Origin: Euonymus europaeus
Lineage: Eukaryota > Streptophyta > Magnoliopsida > Celastrales > Celastraceae
NCBI GenBank assembly: GCA_963580455.1
Contig: OY756967.1
Location: 21,312,022-21,376,021 of the forward strand
DNA length: 64,000 nucleotides
Reading direction: 5' to 3'
The translations under genes and the position numbers were made by a program. This document shows, piece by piece, positions 35,101 to 48,219 of this stretch (the stretch's first letter is position 1; every line of letters begins with the position of its first letter). The notes under the pieces were generated by a model. It saw nothing but the letters and a program-made list of their open reading frames with translations. It had not been told where the DNA came from and did no database searches.

Positions 35101-37148
35101 CATTTTAATGCAATTATGTGGATTTCTCATCACTTATGGATGTATATCATGCACAATTAGATTCTAAAGGAACTCCATAAATCTTGTCAAAGAGAAGACG
35201 GCACTGATGACCAAAAGAAAGGAAGTCAACTTCTGGAGGTTTATGCAATTGAGATTCAGATGTACACGGAAACTAAAAACAACAAAAAGCTCAAGGTATT
35301 TCCTGTATTTACAATACATCGGGGATTTCCTTTATATGTGTGGTTGCTTTATATCTTCAATTATTTTTTACTGTTGGTAGTTTATCATATGCTACATTAT
35401 GCATTTTTAACTGGCTTTATTTTACCAATTTGTCAAAACGATTGAGCTGCATTTGACATATAATGGATTTCTTGCAGCAATTATACCTACAGGCACTTGC
35501 AATTAAGTCAGCAATACCCCATCCAAGGATAATGGGAATAATTCGAGAATGTGGTGGGAAGATGCATATGGCAGAGCGTCAGTGGGCTGAAGCTGCAACA
35601 GATTTTTTTGAAGCCTTTAAGAATTATGATGAAGCTGGAAATCAACGGCGCATACAATGCTTGAAGTATGTTTATTGTATCTCGTATCTTGTTTTTCTTA
35701 GAACTTTTACTTTAGCTCATAGTCTTATACCCACCTCAGTTGCATTTTCAATTGGCAAAAATATCATTACATCATTGCATATGGTGTAACCAGAATGGCT
35801 TTTTGGAAAAGAAAATATAGCAGTAGGTTGTGGTTCGGCAGTTCGCTAAGGCTGGAGGAAATTGGGGTGATAAATTAGAATTAAATGGAGCAGTTTTCCA
35901 GAAGAATAAGGGAAGGAACATTCTTTGGACAAAGTCTGATGCATGCTGTATATAAAAATTTGTAATGTGAGCGTGCCCGCTCTTCATAAAGTCTGACTGT
36001 TGAAGCCTTGTATTCTGAAGTTTTTATTGATTTGCAAGGTCTTGTTATTCACCATTGCTAGAGATCACGCACTGGTGGATTGAGATAGAAATCTAGTATG
36101 TTGATGTATTAATGTATTTTCTTTCCTCTAAATCTGTGTAAGCATGTTTAATCATGTTCTTCAATGATCTCACGACCCAGAATGTCTCAATTCACAGGTA
36201 TCTGGTTCTTGCCAATATGCTAATGGAATCTGAAGTTAATCCATTTGATGGTCAAGAAGCCAAGCCGTAAGTCTTTACTAGCTCATAAAATCAGCATTTT
36301 TTTTCCATCCCTCTATCTAATTGTTCCACTGCAGATACAAAAATGATCCTGAGATTTTGGCAATGACAAATCTTATAGCAGCATATCAACGTAATGAGAT
36401 TTTGGAGTTTGAAAAAATTCTGAAGGTACTCTAAACTTACTGATATCACTAGCATTTTTCTTTCGTCACTCCCCATTTGCATTCTTCTGTAAATTTATTT
36501 ATTTTTTGATATACCATCTGGTTATCGGTGGGTATTCCAGAGTAACCGCAGGACAATAATGGATGATCCGTTCATCAGAAATTATATTGAAGATCTGTTG
36601 AAAAATGTCAGAACCCAGGTGCTGCTTAAGCTTATCAAACCTTACACTAGAATCCGGATTCCTTTCATATCAAAGGTGAATGAAACTTTTATTAATCTTT
36701 TTTTTAATGCAAAAAAAAAAAGAGGCTACGAAGGAAAGGTAGATGGTTTATTCGTTTGTTTAACTTGGTGACAAATATTTTCTTTGTATGTGCTTGCTAA
36801 ATTCGGTTTGTATTCAGGAACTCAATGTGCCAGAAAAAGATGTTGAGCAGTTGTTGGTTTCATTGATTTTGGACAATCGCATTGATGGCCACATTGATCA
36901 AGTGAACAGGCTTTTAGAACGCGGTGACAGGTTTGCATTTCTTGTCTTTTCATGTTTGCATCCTTTTTCACTCCTTCGTTGCAGCTGAACAATTATATAT
37001 TGTTGTAATACATTTAGTATATTGCTCATACCATAATTGTTGACGTAAAATGTCGTGCAGGTCAAAGGGAATGAAAAAGTATACTGCCATAGATAAATGG
37101 AACACCCAGCTAAGGTCTCTTTATCAAACGGTCAGCAATCGCGTATGA
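32170..37148 (+). CDS. CSN2: COP9 signalosome subunit 2 (CSN2/FUS12)
   Basis: CSN2 is a scaffold subunit of the COP9 signalosome, the nuclear complex that removes NEDD8 from cullins and so controls ubiquitin ligases, including in light signalling. I assemble 12 exons with GT-AG borders and continuous phase: 32170-32179, 32323-32415, 34012-34090, 34665-34905, 34998-35072, 35161-35295, 35478-35665, 36198-36266, 36335-36425, 36541-36675, 36818-36930, 37061-37148. They encode 438 residues; Arabidopsis CSN2 has 439. The N terminus has the acidic [19 protein letters not shown] block, then helical repeats ([14 protein letters not shown]), the [14 protein letters not shown] loop, and a C-terminal PCI domain (from about residue 300, with [17 protein letters not shown] and [11 protein letters not shown]). 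The start is fixed by a tiny exon encoding MGS plus one base. No disabling change is seen, so it is probably functional. Its fragments litter the first 15 kb. Confidence 0.97.
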
Positions 37149-38960
37149 AATCGTTGGCCTGAAACATGGTTTTCCTCTCAGAGTGCCAATACGATGGTGC
37201 TTTTTGCCCTAGCATGGCCACAACATAGTATAAACTGCAAAGTAGATGGGCTTAGTTTTTTACGCATCAGAGAATGTCAGCGCGAAAATATCTAGTTCAT
37301 CGAATTATAAGATGTTTTGAAGACAAGTTTTGAGGGGTATAAATATTGTTCGGAACGCAACCGAATTTTAGTACTGCAAAATTCAAGACTCGTTGATAGC
37401 ACAGATGGAAAACATTGCTTCCTAATTTTCTTTTTGTTTGTCTTTTGCTGCAGTTTTGGTCGATGTATTGAGGTGGTTGTCAAGGTGAAAATGGTCGTGT
37501 TGAGTTTGATGATTTCACCATTGCCTTTTGAGATCTCGAGCTCTTTACAGGGTGAATTCAAATCCTCAACGAATCACTACCATATCCATTGAGATGCACC
37601 TTCTGTCTCTAATGTTTAGCATGCGGACCTTATTTTTTGTGTTCAATTCTTGTACTTTTTAAAGAGGACATCAAATTACTTAAGAACTAGATCAAACTGT
37701 GACAAGGTATAAATCCGAGTATGCATCAAGTAAACAAGTAACTCGAGTAAAAATTCACAAGCTAAGAACAAAACAAGCATTTCGAGTAAAAGTTCACAAG
37801 CTAAGAACACAATTACGCTTGATGACTCAACCATAAAAGCAGCAAGGTACCAGAAGTTTAAAAAATAAAACAATAATTCCAAAAATATCATCTAAACCAA
37901 CAATTGTAGACCAATGCATGAAATATTATAAGGTGGGGTTGTATTGGTCACTTTTGGGTAGAAGATAATCTTCTTTTTTCATTAGCACCAGAAATGTTTG
38001 AGATAGACATGTACAATCTTTATTGTACGTATACTCATTAAAAAAATCGCATTAAGATCCCCTATATGTATACATAAATACATATATACATAGTTCGTTC
38101 ATATATATATATTGAAATATTGAAATTACTTGTAGTAGCAATATGATTATACTAATATAATCAAAGAAAATAAAGAGTTTTTCAAAGAATTTTCTGGAAG
38201 AACTTCCTTAACTTTTTTATTTGAAATAGAGATTACATAACGTAGGTTGATATTCCATACCTAACATATATATAGATGTTTCGCATGAATAGACATATCT
38301 ACGTGTTCGTTAGGTTTGCGTGCTTTTAGTGATATTTATTTCATTTTTTAAACATATCTATATAACGATGAATATCACAATCCTAAATAATACACTCAAT
38401 ACTTTTATAAAAAAAATAATAATAATACACTCAATACGTATTAAATAATCTACGGAATAATCAAAATTTGAATAAGATCAATTATTATCACACAAGTCAA
38501 AATTAAGGATATTCCCACTAACTAAATTTGGCAAGTAATTATTAGCACATTTTTAGGGTTCCTAATTAATTAATTATACGTTAATATACTCTAAAGGAGC
38601 ATTAAAAAAAAGCTAAAAATCGTCATAAAAGTAGGTTGTTTATTTATTTATTTTTGTCTAGAGGGACTTTATTTTCTTTCTTACCAAACAAAGAAAGAAA
38701 GAAAACTAAAATGGTGATGACGGTGTGCAATTAATATGAGATGACCATTGATCAAACACATCCACACAGAAGAGGAAACACAAATGGCTTGGTTACTTTC
38801 TGTATTAATGAAGGGAATGGGGTCATCAGCAGAACCACATGGACCAGATTCTCTTCGACTCGAAAAGTCGCACGTAACCTATATGACAACAATGCCGTGA
38901 GAGGTGGAAAACGAGGACTGTGTTGGTGCTTTGTAAAATCTGGCAATAAAGACAGTGATA
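37149..38960. other. CSN2 3' region and intergenic DNA
   Basis: Contains the presumed CSN2 3' untranslated region and AT-rich spacer. An imperfect tandem duplication of about 50 bp built on TCACAAGCTAAGAACA lies at 37,735-37,810. A 17-bp duplication (AATAATACACTCAATAC) lies at 38,387 and 38,420. No gene is recognised. Confidence 0.5.
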
Positions 38961-38984
38961 TCTGTTGTAGGCCAAGCTTTGTCT

Positions 38985-40960
38985 TCTTGCAAGAATCGGA
39001 GAGAGATCATCATCATAATCACATCCACGGCAAAACATGGTTACTTTCTCTGCCCTTTGCACCAGCTGAAGAACCAGTTCTATCTCTTCTCCAGCGTTTC
39101 CTCTTATCTCAGGTTCCCACAAATCTCCAAGTAGGCGAGTATATCCTCTCTTCCTGTTTTTTTTTTTTTTAATGCAATCATTGTTGAGTTATTGAATGTT
39201 ATTACACATGTATATATGTGTGAAGCCGTTGTTGAATTTGCCTTCAAGCTTTTTATGCATCATGTTGTTTTCGAAATCTCCCTTTCGTAAATTGATTTCA
39301 AATTTCGTTTTGCTCGTACTTTTTTTTTTGAAACTCTGAACTGGGTTTTTCTTCTTCTTTCCCGAAACTGGTTGAACTCTGAAATCTACGAGGGTCTCTT
39401 TTTTTTTACCTTTTGGTACCATTTCCAGCGAAACTTCATTGAATCTTTTTCTGGGGAGGTTTTAGAGGTTGGTTTCTTCTGATTTGATTGTTTTTTGTGA
39501 TTCTGAGCTTTTGTTCTGAAAAAGAAATCCTTGTCGCTAGAGAAAAGAGTTTGGGTTTTGAGAAAATATTATCTTGCTAATATTTTAATTAATCAACCAT
39601 AGAATATGCTCTTACAGTTTGATGAGAAGATTTTTAAATTTCTTGCTTGTATGGTCGACAATTTGGTCTAAATTCCAGTCGGGCTGCGAAATCCTAACTG
39701 GTTAATGTTTGCTTTGAGGTCAAATCTCTTTCTCAGTTTTTCTTTCTGTGTTTAATTGGGATTTCTTTTGGAGATCTTGCTATCTCTTTTCTCTTTTAGC
39801 CCCAATTGGAATTCTTTCTCTATATTCTTATTTTTGAATGCGGTGTCAAGTTTTTTGCATTCCATAATTGGATGTTCATTGTCCTTTGCTCAGCCAGTTG
39901 AATTTTGTGACTGAACTGTAGCCTAGATTTGATTTAGCAAATTGGTTTTCTTTCCATTGTGTTGCAATTCTAGATCTTTCGTGTTTACTGCATCTTGAAA
40001 TTGCTAAGTTCCTCGTGCTAGCTCGAAATGTGATGTGATGTTAGTTGTAAACATTGCAGCGAGGGTTTTAATAAATTGCAGAGGTACCGACCTCTTTTAT
40101 CAAAAAAAAAAAAAAAAAAAACATTGCAGTGAATTTATGTGTAAAAGACAGTGATGTTACCTGTTGTAATCAACATTTAGTCCAATAGTTTTCTCTTCTT
40201 CCTACATTTTGTTGTTCCTAGCTCAGGCACTTCTTCAGAGTCTAGCATCAAGCATAGAAGTGAAAATTTTAATCTCTACTGTTCTCAGTATTAATTTTAA
40301 CATCTTTGGTTAATGCATACCTGACAGACTTTCTACCCAGCTTCCTCTATTTGTTTCCCTTCTTGTTTTGAAATTCAAATATTTCTCTGAACCTCAAGCT
40401 ACTGCAAACAAAAAAAAAAAACAGAAATGGTGGAAATCATTTTGTTCCTGTGTTATGATGTATAGAACAGCATTTGGTAAGACTGTCATGTAATGTCTTT
40501 GAAGTTTATAGCAGTAGTCAGAAACCACAACTATGGTTACTTACAGATGGTCCTTATTCCCTCCTCCACTCCTTGTGTTTTGGGGACTTAGAATCTTAGA
40601 ATTTTATCTCTGTATGGGGTTCAGGCTGTGCACTTATTATTAAATAAATTAGGGCAATCTGCTACTTGTTTCAATTCCTGAAATCGTAAATTGTACGAGA
40701 ATATATTAGCCTTTTGAAAAAAAAATTCCAATTTAATTATTATACTTTGTGTGGGCTGTCACCATCCTTGTTTATATTTATCAAATCATACATGCTTATA
40801 ACCTTTTAAAACATGTCTTTTCTTCCATTGCATATCTACTAGGAAGCTTGAAGCATAGTTGCCTAATCTGGAACTTGTGTTTCTATTTGCATTTCAGGAA
40901 GATTTTCTTTTGGTAAAACTTGTCCAGCTGCAATAAGAAACTCCAGCTTGTCAACAAAGC
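38985..40960 (+). promoter_or_regulatory. CIPK3 5' leader with a leader intron (inferred)
   Basis: A pyrimidine-rich, less AT-rich stretch ends at a donor after CAAATCTCCAA (GTAGGCGAG, intron from 39,131), and a good acceptor (GCATTTCAG, ending 40,897) lies 63 bp before the CIPK3 start. This predicts a leader intron of about 1.77 kb, common in plant genes. A 143-codon open frame over 38,741-39,172 overlaps this leader and is not thought to be coding. The transcription start is not determined. Confidence 0.5.
40049..40129 (+). mobile_element. Short retroposon (SINE-like) 3' end with poly(A) and target duplication
   Basis: About 61 bp ending in GAGGTACCGACCTCTTTTATC and a run of about 19 A is flanked by ACATTGCAG on both sides (40,051-40,059 and 40,121-40,129). 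The hairpin GAGGTACCGACCTC before the tail and the flanking duplication are what a 5'-truncated SINE insertion leaves. It lies in the inferred CIPK3 leader intron. Confidence 0.75.
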
Positions 40961-43900
40961 ATGAGTCAGCCTAAAATTAAGCGCCGCGTGGGCAAATATG
41001 AGGTCGGAAGAACAATCGGTGAGGGAACATTTGCAAAAGTGAAGTTTGCACGGAATTCTGAGACGGGGGAACCTGTGGCTATTAAAATTCTTGATAAAGA
41101 TAAGGTTCTGAAACACAAGATGGCGGAACAGGTGTCGTCATTAGGATCCCTCCTATTTTCAAAACTTTTTTTCCTTGTGCTATACTAGATGAGAATTGTC
41201 AGTTGCATCATTGTGTTCCAAAGTGACATTCTAGATGCTGTTTTATTCATTGTCAGCTATCTTTAGCCTTTGAACTCCATTCTCTAAAAGATCTTATCAT
41301 CGTGAAAATTATGTTTTAACTGTTGGGTAAGCAAGTCATCATTGTGATCATTGTATATTTGTTCTTAGTTGTTTTGTTCATGCTTCTGCAGATCAAGCGA
41401 GAAGTTGCAACAATGAAGCTGATAAAGCATCCACATGTTGTTCAATTGCACGAGGTCTCATTCCTTCCCGTTCTCTCATTTCGTCTAAATTTTGATGCAA
41501 TTGATTGTAGTACCCCTCTCCCTCCTCAAAAAAGAAAAAGAGTGAAGAAAAAACAATGTGCATTTTTTTTTCGGTTGATTGTGATATTTTGAAAATGCCC
41601 TGTGAATATTGACTTTGAAGGGTTACTTTGGTTTTTGCTGGTCCGTGCCTGAAGTAATGTTGTTGTTGGAGATCACCTATTTTGACAGTTTTCCCGAAGT
41701 TGAGTGCTTGGCAAACTTTTTGTTATTAAGAAGCCTTTTGCAATATGCTTTAGAGCCAAGAGAGAGGTGTTTGGCATCAGCTGGTATATGAGCTTGTTTA
41801 CCCTCCAGATTGGCATGCCTTGCCTTGCCTTTTACCCTTGTTATGATTTTAGTTCACGAATGAAGAAGATGGTTGGACTGTCTAAAAATATTGGTCAGGG
41901 AAGATTTTATTTTATGAATGGGAAATATCACGCTCACTTTTGTTCTCTTTCACAACACCTCTCCCCTCCCTCCCCCACCCCCCCAACTCCCCCCCTACCC
42001 TTGTTATGATTTTAGTTCACGAATGAAGAAGATGGTTGGAAAGGAAATGACTGGCTCTAGAAGATTCTACTAGATGTTCATATGTTGCCAAGAATAGGAA
42101 TTAGTTATCCGTGTTATAATTAATTTTTAGTGGAGCTGAAAGGAATTTGCATATGAGGGAAATACTATGGCCAATGCTAACTTATTGAAATTTGATATGA
42201 ATGATCTTTAATATATATTTTTCTTCCAGGTGATGGGAAGCAAGACAAAGATATTTATTGTTTTGGACTTCGTTACTGGGGGAGAGCTCTTTGACAAAAT
42301 TGTAAGCGATGAATTTACAATTAGTCCCATTTTTTGCGTGTTTCAAAATGTAGGGAAAAAAATATTGAATGCCATTAATTTTATTTGTAATGTTTATCAC
42401 ATTATACCCGGGGTTAAGGCTGATTGCATCTTACGCTTCCCTGACTTTGCCTCCTCTGTGGGAGCTTTGTGAGCTGAAGTGATTTATGTTTACCAACTAT
42501 CAGATTACATAAAAGACTTTCCTACATATGGATGTCAATTTTTTTCACACCATGTTTTGTTTTGTATATGCTGCTCTTTGTTGATTGGTATTACAATCTG
42601 TAGTAGCTCGAAATACTAGTCCCACACTTGCAGTTTTGTTCAAAACAAGGCAGGAGATATTTCTTGATATGATTGTTTCAATCTTGAAGGTAAACCATGG
42701 GCGGATGAGAGAAGAGGAAGCTAGGAGATATTTCCAGCAGCTTATAAATGCAGTTGATTATTGCCATAGCAGGGGTGTCTATCACAGAGACCTGAAGGTG
42801 ACACATATATGATCATTTAGTCGTTTTTTTTTTCTTTTTTTTTTCTTTCTTTTGTAAGTTGGGGATTAGGGAGTGGATGACTATTTTCATGTTTGTCAGA
42901 GTACGTAATTATCTTAGTGTTCTTTTTCTTGTGTGTCAGCCAGAAAATCTGCTGTTGGATGCTTACGGAAACCTAAAAGTTTCAGATTTTGGATTGAGTG
43001 CACTTTCCCAGCAAGTCAGGGTAATCTCAATATGAAAACATCTGAAATTGCTGACATGCTTTCTCATTATTCATTCTTGTCAATTATCTTCATGTGCTTT
43101 GAAGTACATAAGTGTGAAGGCTAAAAGGCAAGATAAACTCTAGCTATAGTAAAGTGTAGCAAAGGAGTTGTACTTAAAAGAGCATTTTTCTATGAAATTA
43201 TGGTGTTACATTCTCCCTTTGGAAAAGGAAAAATACGATGAGCATTTTGACACAGTAGAATGTTTTAGTGGCCTCTTCTAATGAGTTTCGATGGAAAAGC
43301 ATCCCTTCTGGACTGTAGTAGAAGAATTAGCTCAAGTAAAATCATAACTGACAGGATGGCCCTTGAAGATGTAAACCTTTGCACATTTGGAATAATTGGT
43401 GGAGATTTGCTGCTTCCAATCAATTTATGGCGAAGTTAATTATTTTCTGCAGACAAATTGGGAAACTGAAGAAGAGTTGTTTCACTTAGTGTTACACCTG
43501 GGACAGCATTGAAAGCTTGCCTTTCCTTGTGTTAGTCTTGCTGGGTTCTATATATGACAGTTGTGAGGATGAAATACCCGCTAGGACTATTGAGAAAACG
43601 AACCAGGAAATAAAAGTAGACATGCAAACCAAGAGTTCAAAAAAGAAGAGAAGGGAACATTAAACTTCATTTAGGTAGCTGCTTCGATTAATTTGTTTGA
43701 CGGCCTCTGTGACTCTGTTTAAGTATATTTATGATAAAAAATCAAGAACATTTCAAAATAATAAAAATCAAGTCTCTCACTTAGTAGTTATGGCATATGA
43801 AAATATACTTTTTCAACATTTTATGCGCCTATGCTATTATAATAATAGTTTTTTTCATTTCCTAATTTTGGTTCCTGGATTGTTTTCATTCATTTTGTAG

Positions 43901-46900
43901 GATGATGGTCTGCTTCACACCACCTGTGGCACTCCAAATTATGTTGCTCCTGAGGTGCGGATAATTGTTGTTTCATTCTAAAGTCCTTTGCCCATCTATA
44001 TGCCACTTCTAAACTTTTGGAGTTTTGGTACTTAAATCTGTTATGTAATTTGTTGTTGTTTAGGTCCTTAATGATAGAGGCTATGATGGGGCAACTGCCG
44101 ACTTGTGGTCATGTGGAGTGATACTCTTTGTACTGCTTGCAGGGTACTTGCCTTTTGATGATTCTAACCTTATGAACCTATATAAGAAAGTGAGCATTTT
44201 ACAATGTCGTATTATCACTCTTCTATCATTCTCCTACTTTTGCTTTCTCACACTCGCTTGCACCTTGTCCAGATTTCAGCTGCAGAATTCACTAGCCCTC
44301 CTTGGCTTTCTTTCAGTGTCATGAAATTAATCACTCGCATTTTGGATCCCAACCCTATGACGGTAAGCCACAGTGTCATAACATTCTCTTTTTTTAACCT
44401 AATCATTGTGATTGCAAAAATTGAAGCCCAAAATATGTTTACAAAGCTTTAATGTGCGTGTTGCTACATACGGTGGCAAGTGTCACATCATTATATCATC
44501 ATTCATATTGATTCTCGGTCGCAGATGTGGAATGTTTTCTCTTATCACTTTGCTTCTGGACACATAGGACCCCAGGCAATTATCATTCAGTATTTATATT
44601 TTATACAAGAGTGCAGGTGAGTTGTAAAGTGCATCTGAGTATAAACCATGTCAAACCTGTTTAATGGGAGCCCGCCAACCTAAATCTAGACGGTCGAAAA
44701 ATCTAAAACGTGATTCATAAAAGCATTGAGTGATGTATATGAAGTTGTATGATTTTCATGTTCAACCAATCCTAAGGAGTTTGTTTGGCATAGTCGCATA
44801 GATGAAGAATGGTGTCTTCTTCCAACTGTGTTTTGGCCAATTGTTAGAACTTAGAACTTAGAAATGCAATCCAAGAAGTCATGATGCAATAATTAAAATG
44901 CATAGTTTTCCTGGTTTCATGACGATCGGTGAATACTTATTCTGTTTCATTTGTTTGTCTAACCAACTGTTGGTCTAACCAACTGTTGTCTCCCATTGCA
45001 TGTACATTAAGCAATGATTTTCCTTCATTACAAACCTGCTAAAGCATATACTACTCATTTGAGATTTTCTCATGTATATTGGACTTTAAATATAACCATT
45101 AATGCTTTTCTTACCTTTGGAGCTCATATTATTCTGCACCTCTTACTTATTTGTGTGGTTCCCCTTTTTTGAATTACTGGCTACTGCGCTCTTTATGGCA
45201 GCGAATAACCATTCCTGAAATTTTAGAAGATGAATGGTTCAAGAAAGGTTATAAACCACCAGTCTTTGTAGAAAAAGAAGATACAAATTTGGATGATGTT
45301 GAAGCTGTCTTCAAGGATTCAGAAGTGAGTAGATGATTTTGTAATCGCACGATTTCATGCTTATAATTTGACTAATGTCTGGTGGAGTGTTTTCTCTTAA
45401 TGCATTGTTGCTTGACATTGCTACAGGAACACCATGTCACGGAGAAGAAAGAGGAACAGCCTACAGCTATGAATGCGTTTGAGCTAATTTCTATGTCTAA
45501 AGGTCTAAACCTTGGAAATCTATTTGATGATCAGGTGCGCATGTTTATAAATTTTCATGAGCCTCATCCTCCATCCTTTGTAGTTTTCATCTACCGGTAA
45601 TCCGGTATGAACTGCTAATCTTGCGTTCTGTGATGATCTGTTTGTTTTCTGATACTAATGAAACTGTCAGCAGTATCTAAAAACATCAGTCCTTGGCACC
45701 TTGCATCAGTGGTTCAGAATATTATGCTATTATGCTGTCGTAGTGTTGCCTGTCCTTAGGATTATAGGTCCGGTACCTTCTTTTTCTTTATTCCTTGTTT
45801 CCTTCCCTTCCCTTTGTTGTGTTTGTCATTATGAGCCTCTAGAAATGCGAAGTCAATTTGCAAAAGTTACAGAAACATTTAGTTTGAGAACACATCAAAG
45901 GGATTGATGACTAGTTAAGAGAATAAACTGATTCAAAGTGGTTCACTGCAGTTTTAAGGTATAAATTTGATGTCAGAGCTGAAATGCATGTACGCCTTCA
46001 TGTTGCACTTCGAATTGAACACTAGAGATATATTATTTTATTTGGAGCCTCTAATAAGAATTTAGTGGCTTCATCAGTTCATTAGACCTTCCCAACGTAA
46101 TTCCGGCTTTCTGATTCTGCCTACACTTCTTTCTTTTAATACGTCATTTGGATTTTGTAATCCTATTAATATTTCAAGCCTAACAATAATGGTCACACGT
46201 TCAAAATTCCGAGAAACAGCCTCTCAACCATGCAGGGATCGGAGTGATCGCATCTTATGCACCCGATTCCGCCTCCACTGCTGAAGCCTTGTGCACAAGT
46301 GTTTGTTACCTTTTCACTAATATTTCAGTCTTGTTTTGTTTTTGGTAAATATTCGTTCGTTATGCGTGGGCACTGCAGGATTTCAAGAGAGAAACAAGGT
46401 TCACTTCTAAATGCCCAGCCAATGAGATAATCAATAAGATCGAGGAAGCAGCGAAGCCCCTTGGTTTTGATGTTCACAAAAGAAATTACAAGGTGGGAAT
46501 ATTCCCATTCCACTTTTGTTTCATTCAGCAGTTACAGAAACAAGGCTCGAGGTAATGTTTAGGTTTTGCTGTAAAATTTATGAGTTTCTTCTCATTATGC
46601 TTTTCAGATGAGGCTTGAAAACATGAAAGCTGGGAGAAAGGGAAACCTTAATATTGCGACAGAGGTACGGCACAATGAATTTCATATTTTGGTTAGAGGT
46701 CTCAGATATTGTCTGCTATTTTTAACTTTCTATTGGTATCGTAATCAGATATTTCAAGTAGCTCCTTCCCTTCATATGGTTGAAGTGAGAAAAGCAAAAG
46801 GCGACACTTTGGAGTTCCATAAGGTACCTTATATATTGTTTCTGCTTTGTTTGCTCATTAGTTATTTTTCAGCTCTCCCGCTCATCGGAAGAGATTTATA

Positions 46901-47175
46901 GCATGCCAACATTGATGATAAGTTGAATACTGGCAATGTTCTTTACTGGTTAATACTCTTAAGGTTATTATGATAAGTTAAAAAGATGTAAAAAGTATAA
47001 ATTTTTGTTTCCATTGAATTTGTTGGATTATGTATGCACTACTGCAACATAACTCTAGTTACATATTTTAATTTTGCTGCTGTTGAATGTGTTTTTGCAG
47101 TTCTATAAAAACCTTTCGACGTCCCTTGACAACGTTGTTTGGAAAACTGAGGAGGACATGCAAGAAGCAAAGTGA
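40961..47175 (+). CDS. CIPK3: CBL-interacting protein kinase 3 (CIPK3/SnRK3)
   Basis: CIPKs are Ser/Thr kinases switched on by calcineurin B-like calcium sensors; CIPK3 acts in abscisic acid, cold and ion-stress signalling. Fourteen exons with in-frame borders: 40961-41131, 41392-41454, 42230-42301, 42690-42797, 42940-43020, 43901-43954, 44064-44189, 44273-44362, 45202-45324, 45427-45534, 46379-46492, 46608-46664, 46749-46823, 47101-47175. They encode 438 residues (Arabidopsis 441). Visible features are the glycine loop IGEGTFAKV (19-27), VAIK lysine 42, HRDLK with Asp136, DFG (154-156), APE (181-183), the CBL-binding NAF motif (312-314, in [15 protein letters not shown]) and the PP2C-interaction region from about 336. 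The start [20 protein letters not shown] matches CIPK3 closely, which separates it from CIPK8, 9 and 23. No damage is seen. Confidence 0.96.
41838..42037 (+). repeat. 41-bp direct repeat in CIPK3 intron 2
   Basis: The segment starting CCTTGTTATGATTTTAGTTC and ending GAAGATGGTTGGA occurs at about 41,837-41,878 and 41,996-42,038. Between the copies lies a C-rich stretch (41,960-41,999). It lies inside the intron and has no visible effect on splice sites. Confidence 0.85.
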
Positions 47176-48219
47176 AAACACTGTCAATTTTGACGTGTGA
47201 TTGGCTGGATCTTCTGGTTTCTACGTTGCCCCCGCCGTTTTCCATTGAGTTTCATATGTTCGTTCATTTTTTTGTATCAACTTATCTAGCCACCTTTTTT
47301 GTGTTCTGTTCTTCCTTCTTATTGGATTCTACTTGCCTTGTGGAACTAATGAACATGTGGTCCAATGATAGAGTTGTTGTGTCTAAACACAGACTTCACA
47401 GGTTCACTTTCTGTAATTGTTTTCCGTGTTACTGTGCTGAAGAGCTTGTAATTTTTCACTTCTAAAGTAAATGTCAATTGCGAAGAAAAAGAAACTCTTA
47501 TTTTCCTTGATTTTCTTCCAATGTGATTTGTTCTCGGTGAACACTGAGTATAAGGTGAACACTGAGTATAAGTTGGTGTACATAAGTTTGTACAGAAATT
47601 AATGTCTGAATATATTTTAGAGTATATCTGACATGGAATAAGTTTCCTAGACCTTCTACCAAATAAAAATTAAATTGAGGATTTCTTGTCTAGCGTACTT
47701 TTGAAAGGCCTGTGGTTATTGGGTTTGTTTGCAGAACCAAAAATAACCCCAACTTGAGGCCCATTAGTCTATGGTCGTAGACTCCTACTTCAGACATCCA
47801 AAACAAACGTAGAAGGTATCAGCCCAAACAATAAGGCCTATAGTTGGCTCAACTGGAGGCCCATCAGTAGGAAGCCCAAGGCCCATTTATTTTCACCTTT
47901 GTTTGTAAATAAGTTACAAAAATATGCCCAAACAAACACTGCAGTATAAAAAATAAAAATAAAAAACTTCCAAACGAGGAAGAAATCAATTTGTTCCTCT
48001 CGGGGAGTGGATCTACTGCAGCTAGACTCATTGAAATCATTCAACTTATATACAGTAGTTCAGTATAGCATCTCTTAGTTTGATGTCTGGTTATGCTTAT
48101 GGAACAGGAACACCTGTTGGGATTGAGAAGTTTGAATTTCACTTTCTCTTTCTAGTTTCAGGTGTTTTCATGCTTGAGAACGCAGTGAGAGTTCTGAATT
48201 TGAGTATAACAATTAGATC
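47176..48219. other. CIPK3 3' region and VPS26 upstream region
   Basis: Contains the CIPK3 3' untranslated region and spacer. A tandem duplication of about 18-19 bp (GTGAACACTGAGTATAAG) lies at 47,538-47,573. The VPS26 leader should lie in 47,990-48,219; a short upstream frame starting near 48,080 overlaps it and is not expected to make a product. Confidence 0.5.

Noticed and set aside
38741..39172. 143-codon frame upstream of CIPK3
   Set aside because: It overlaps the predicted CIPK3 leader and splice donor, ends in a poly-Phe run from a T tract and resembles no family.
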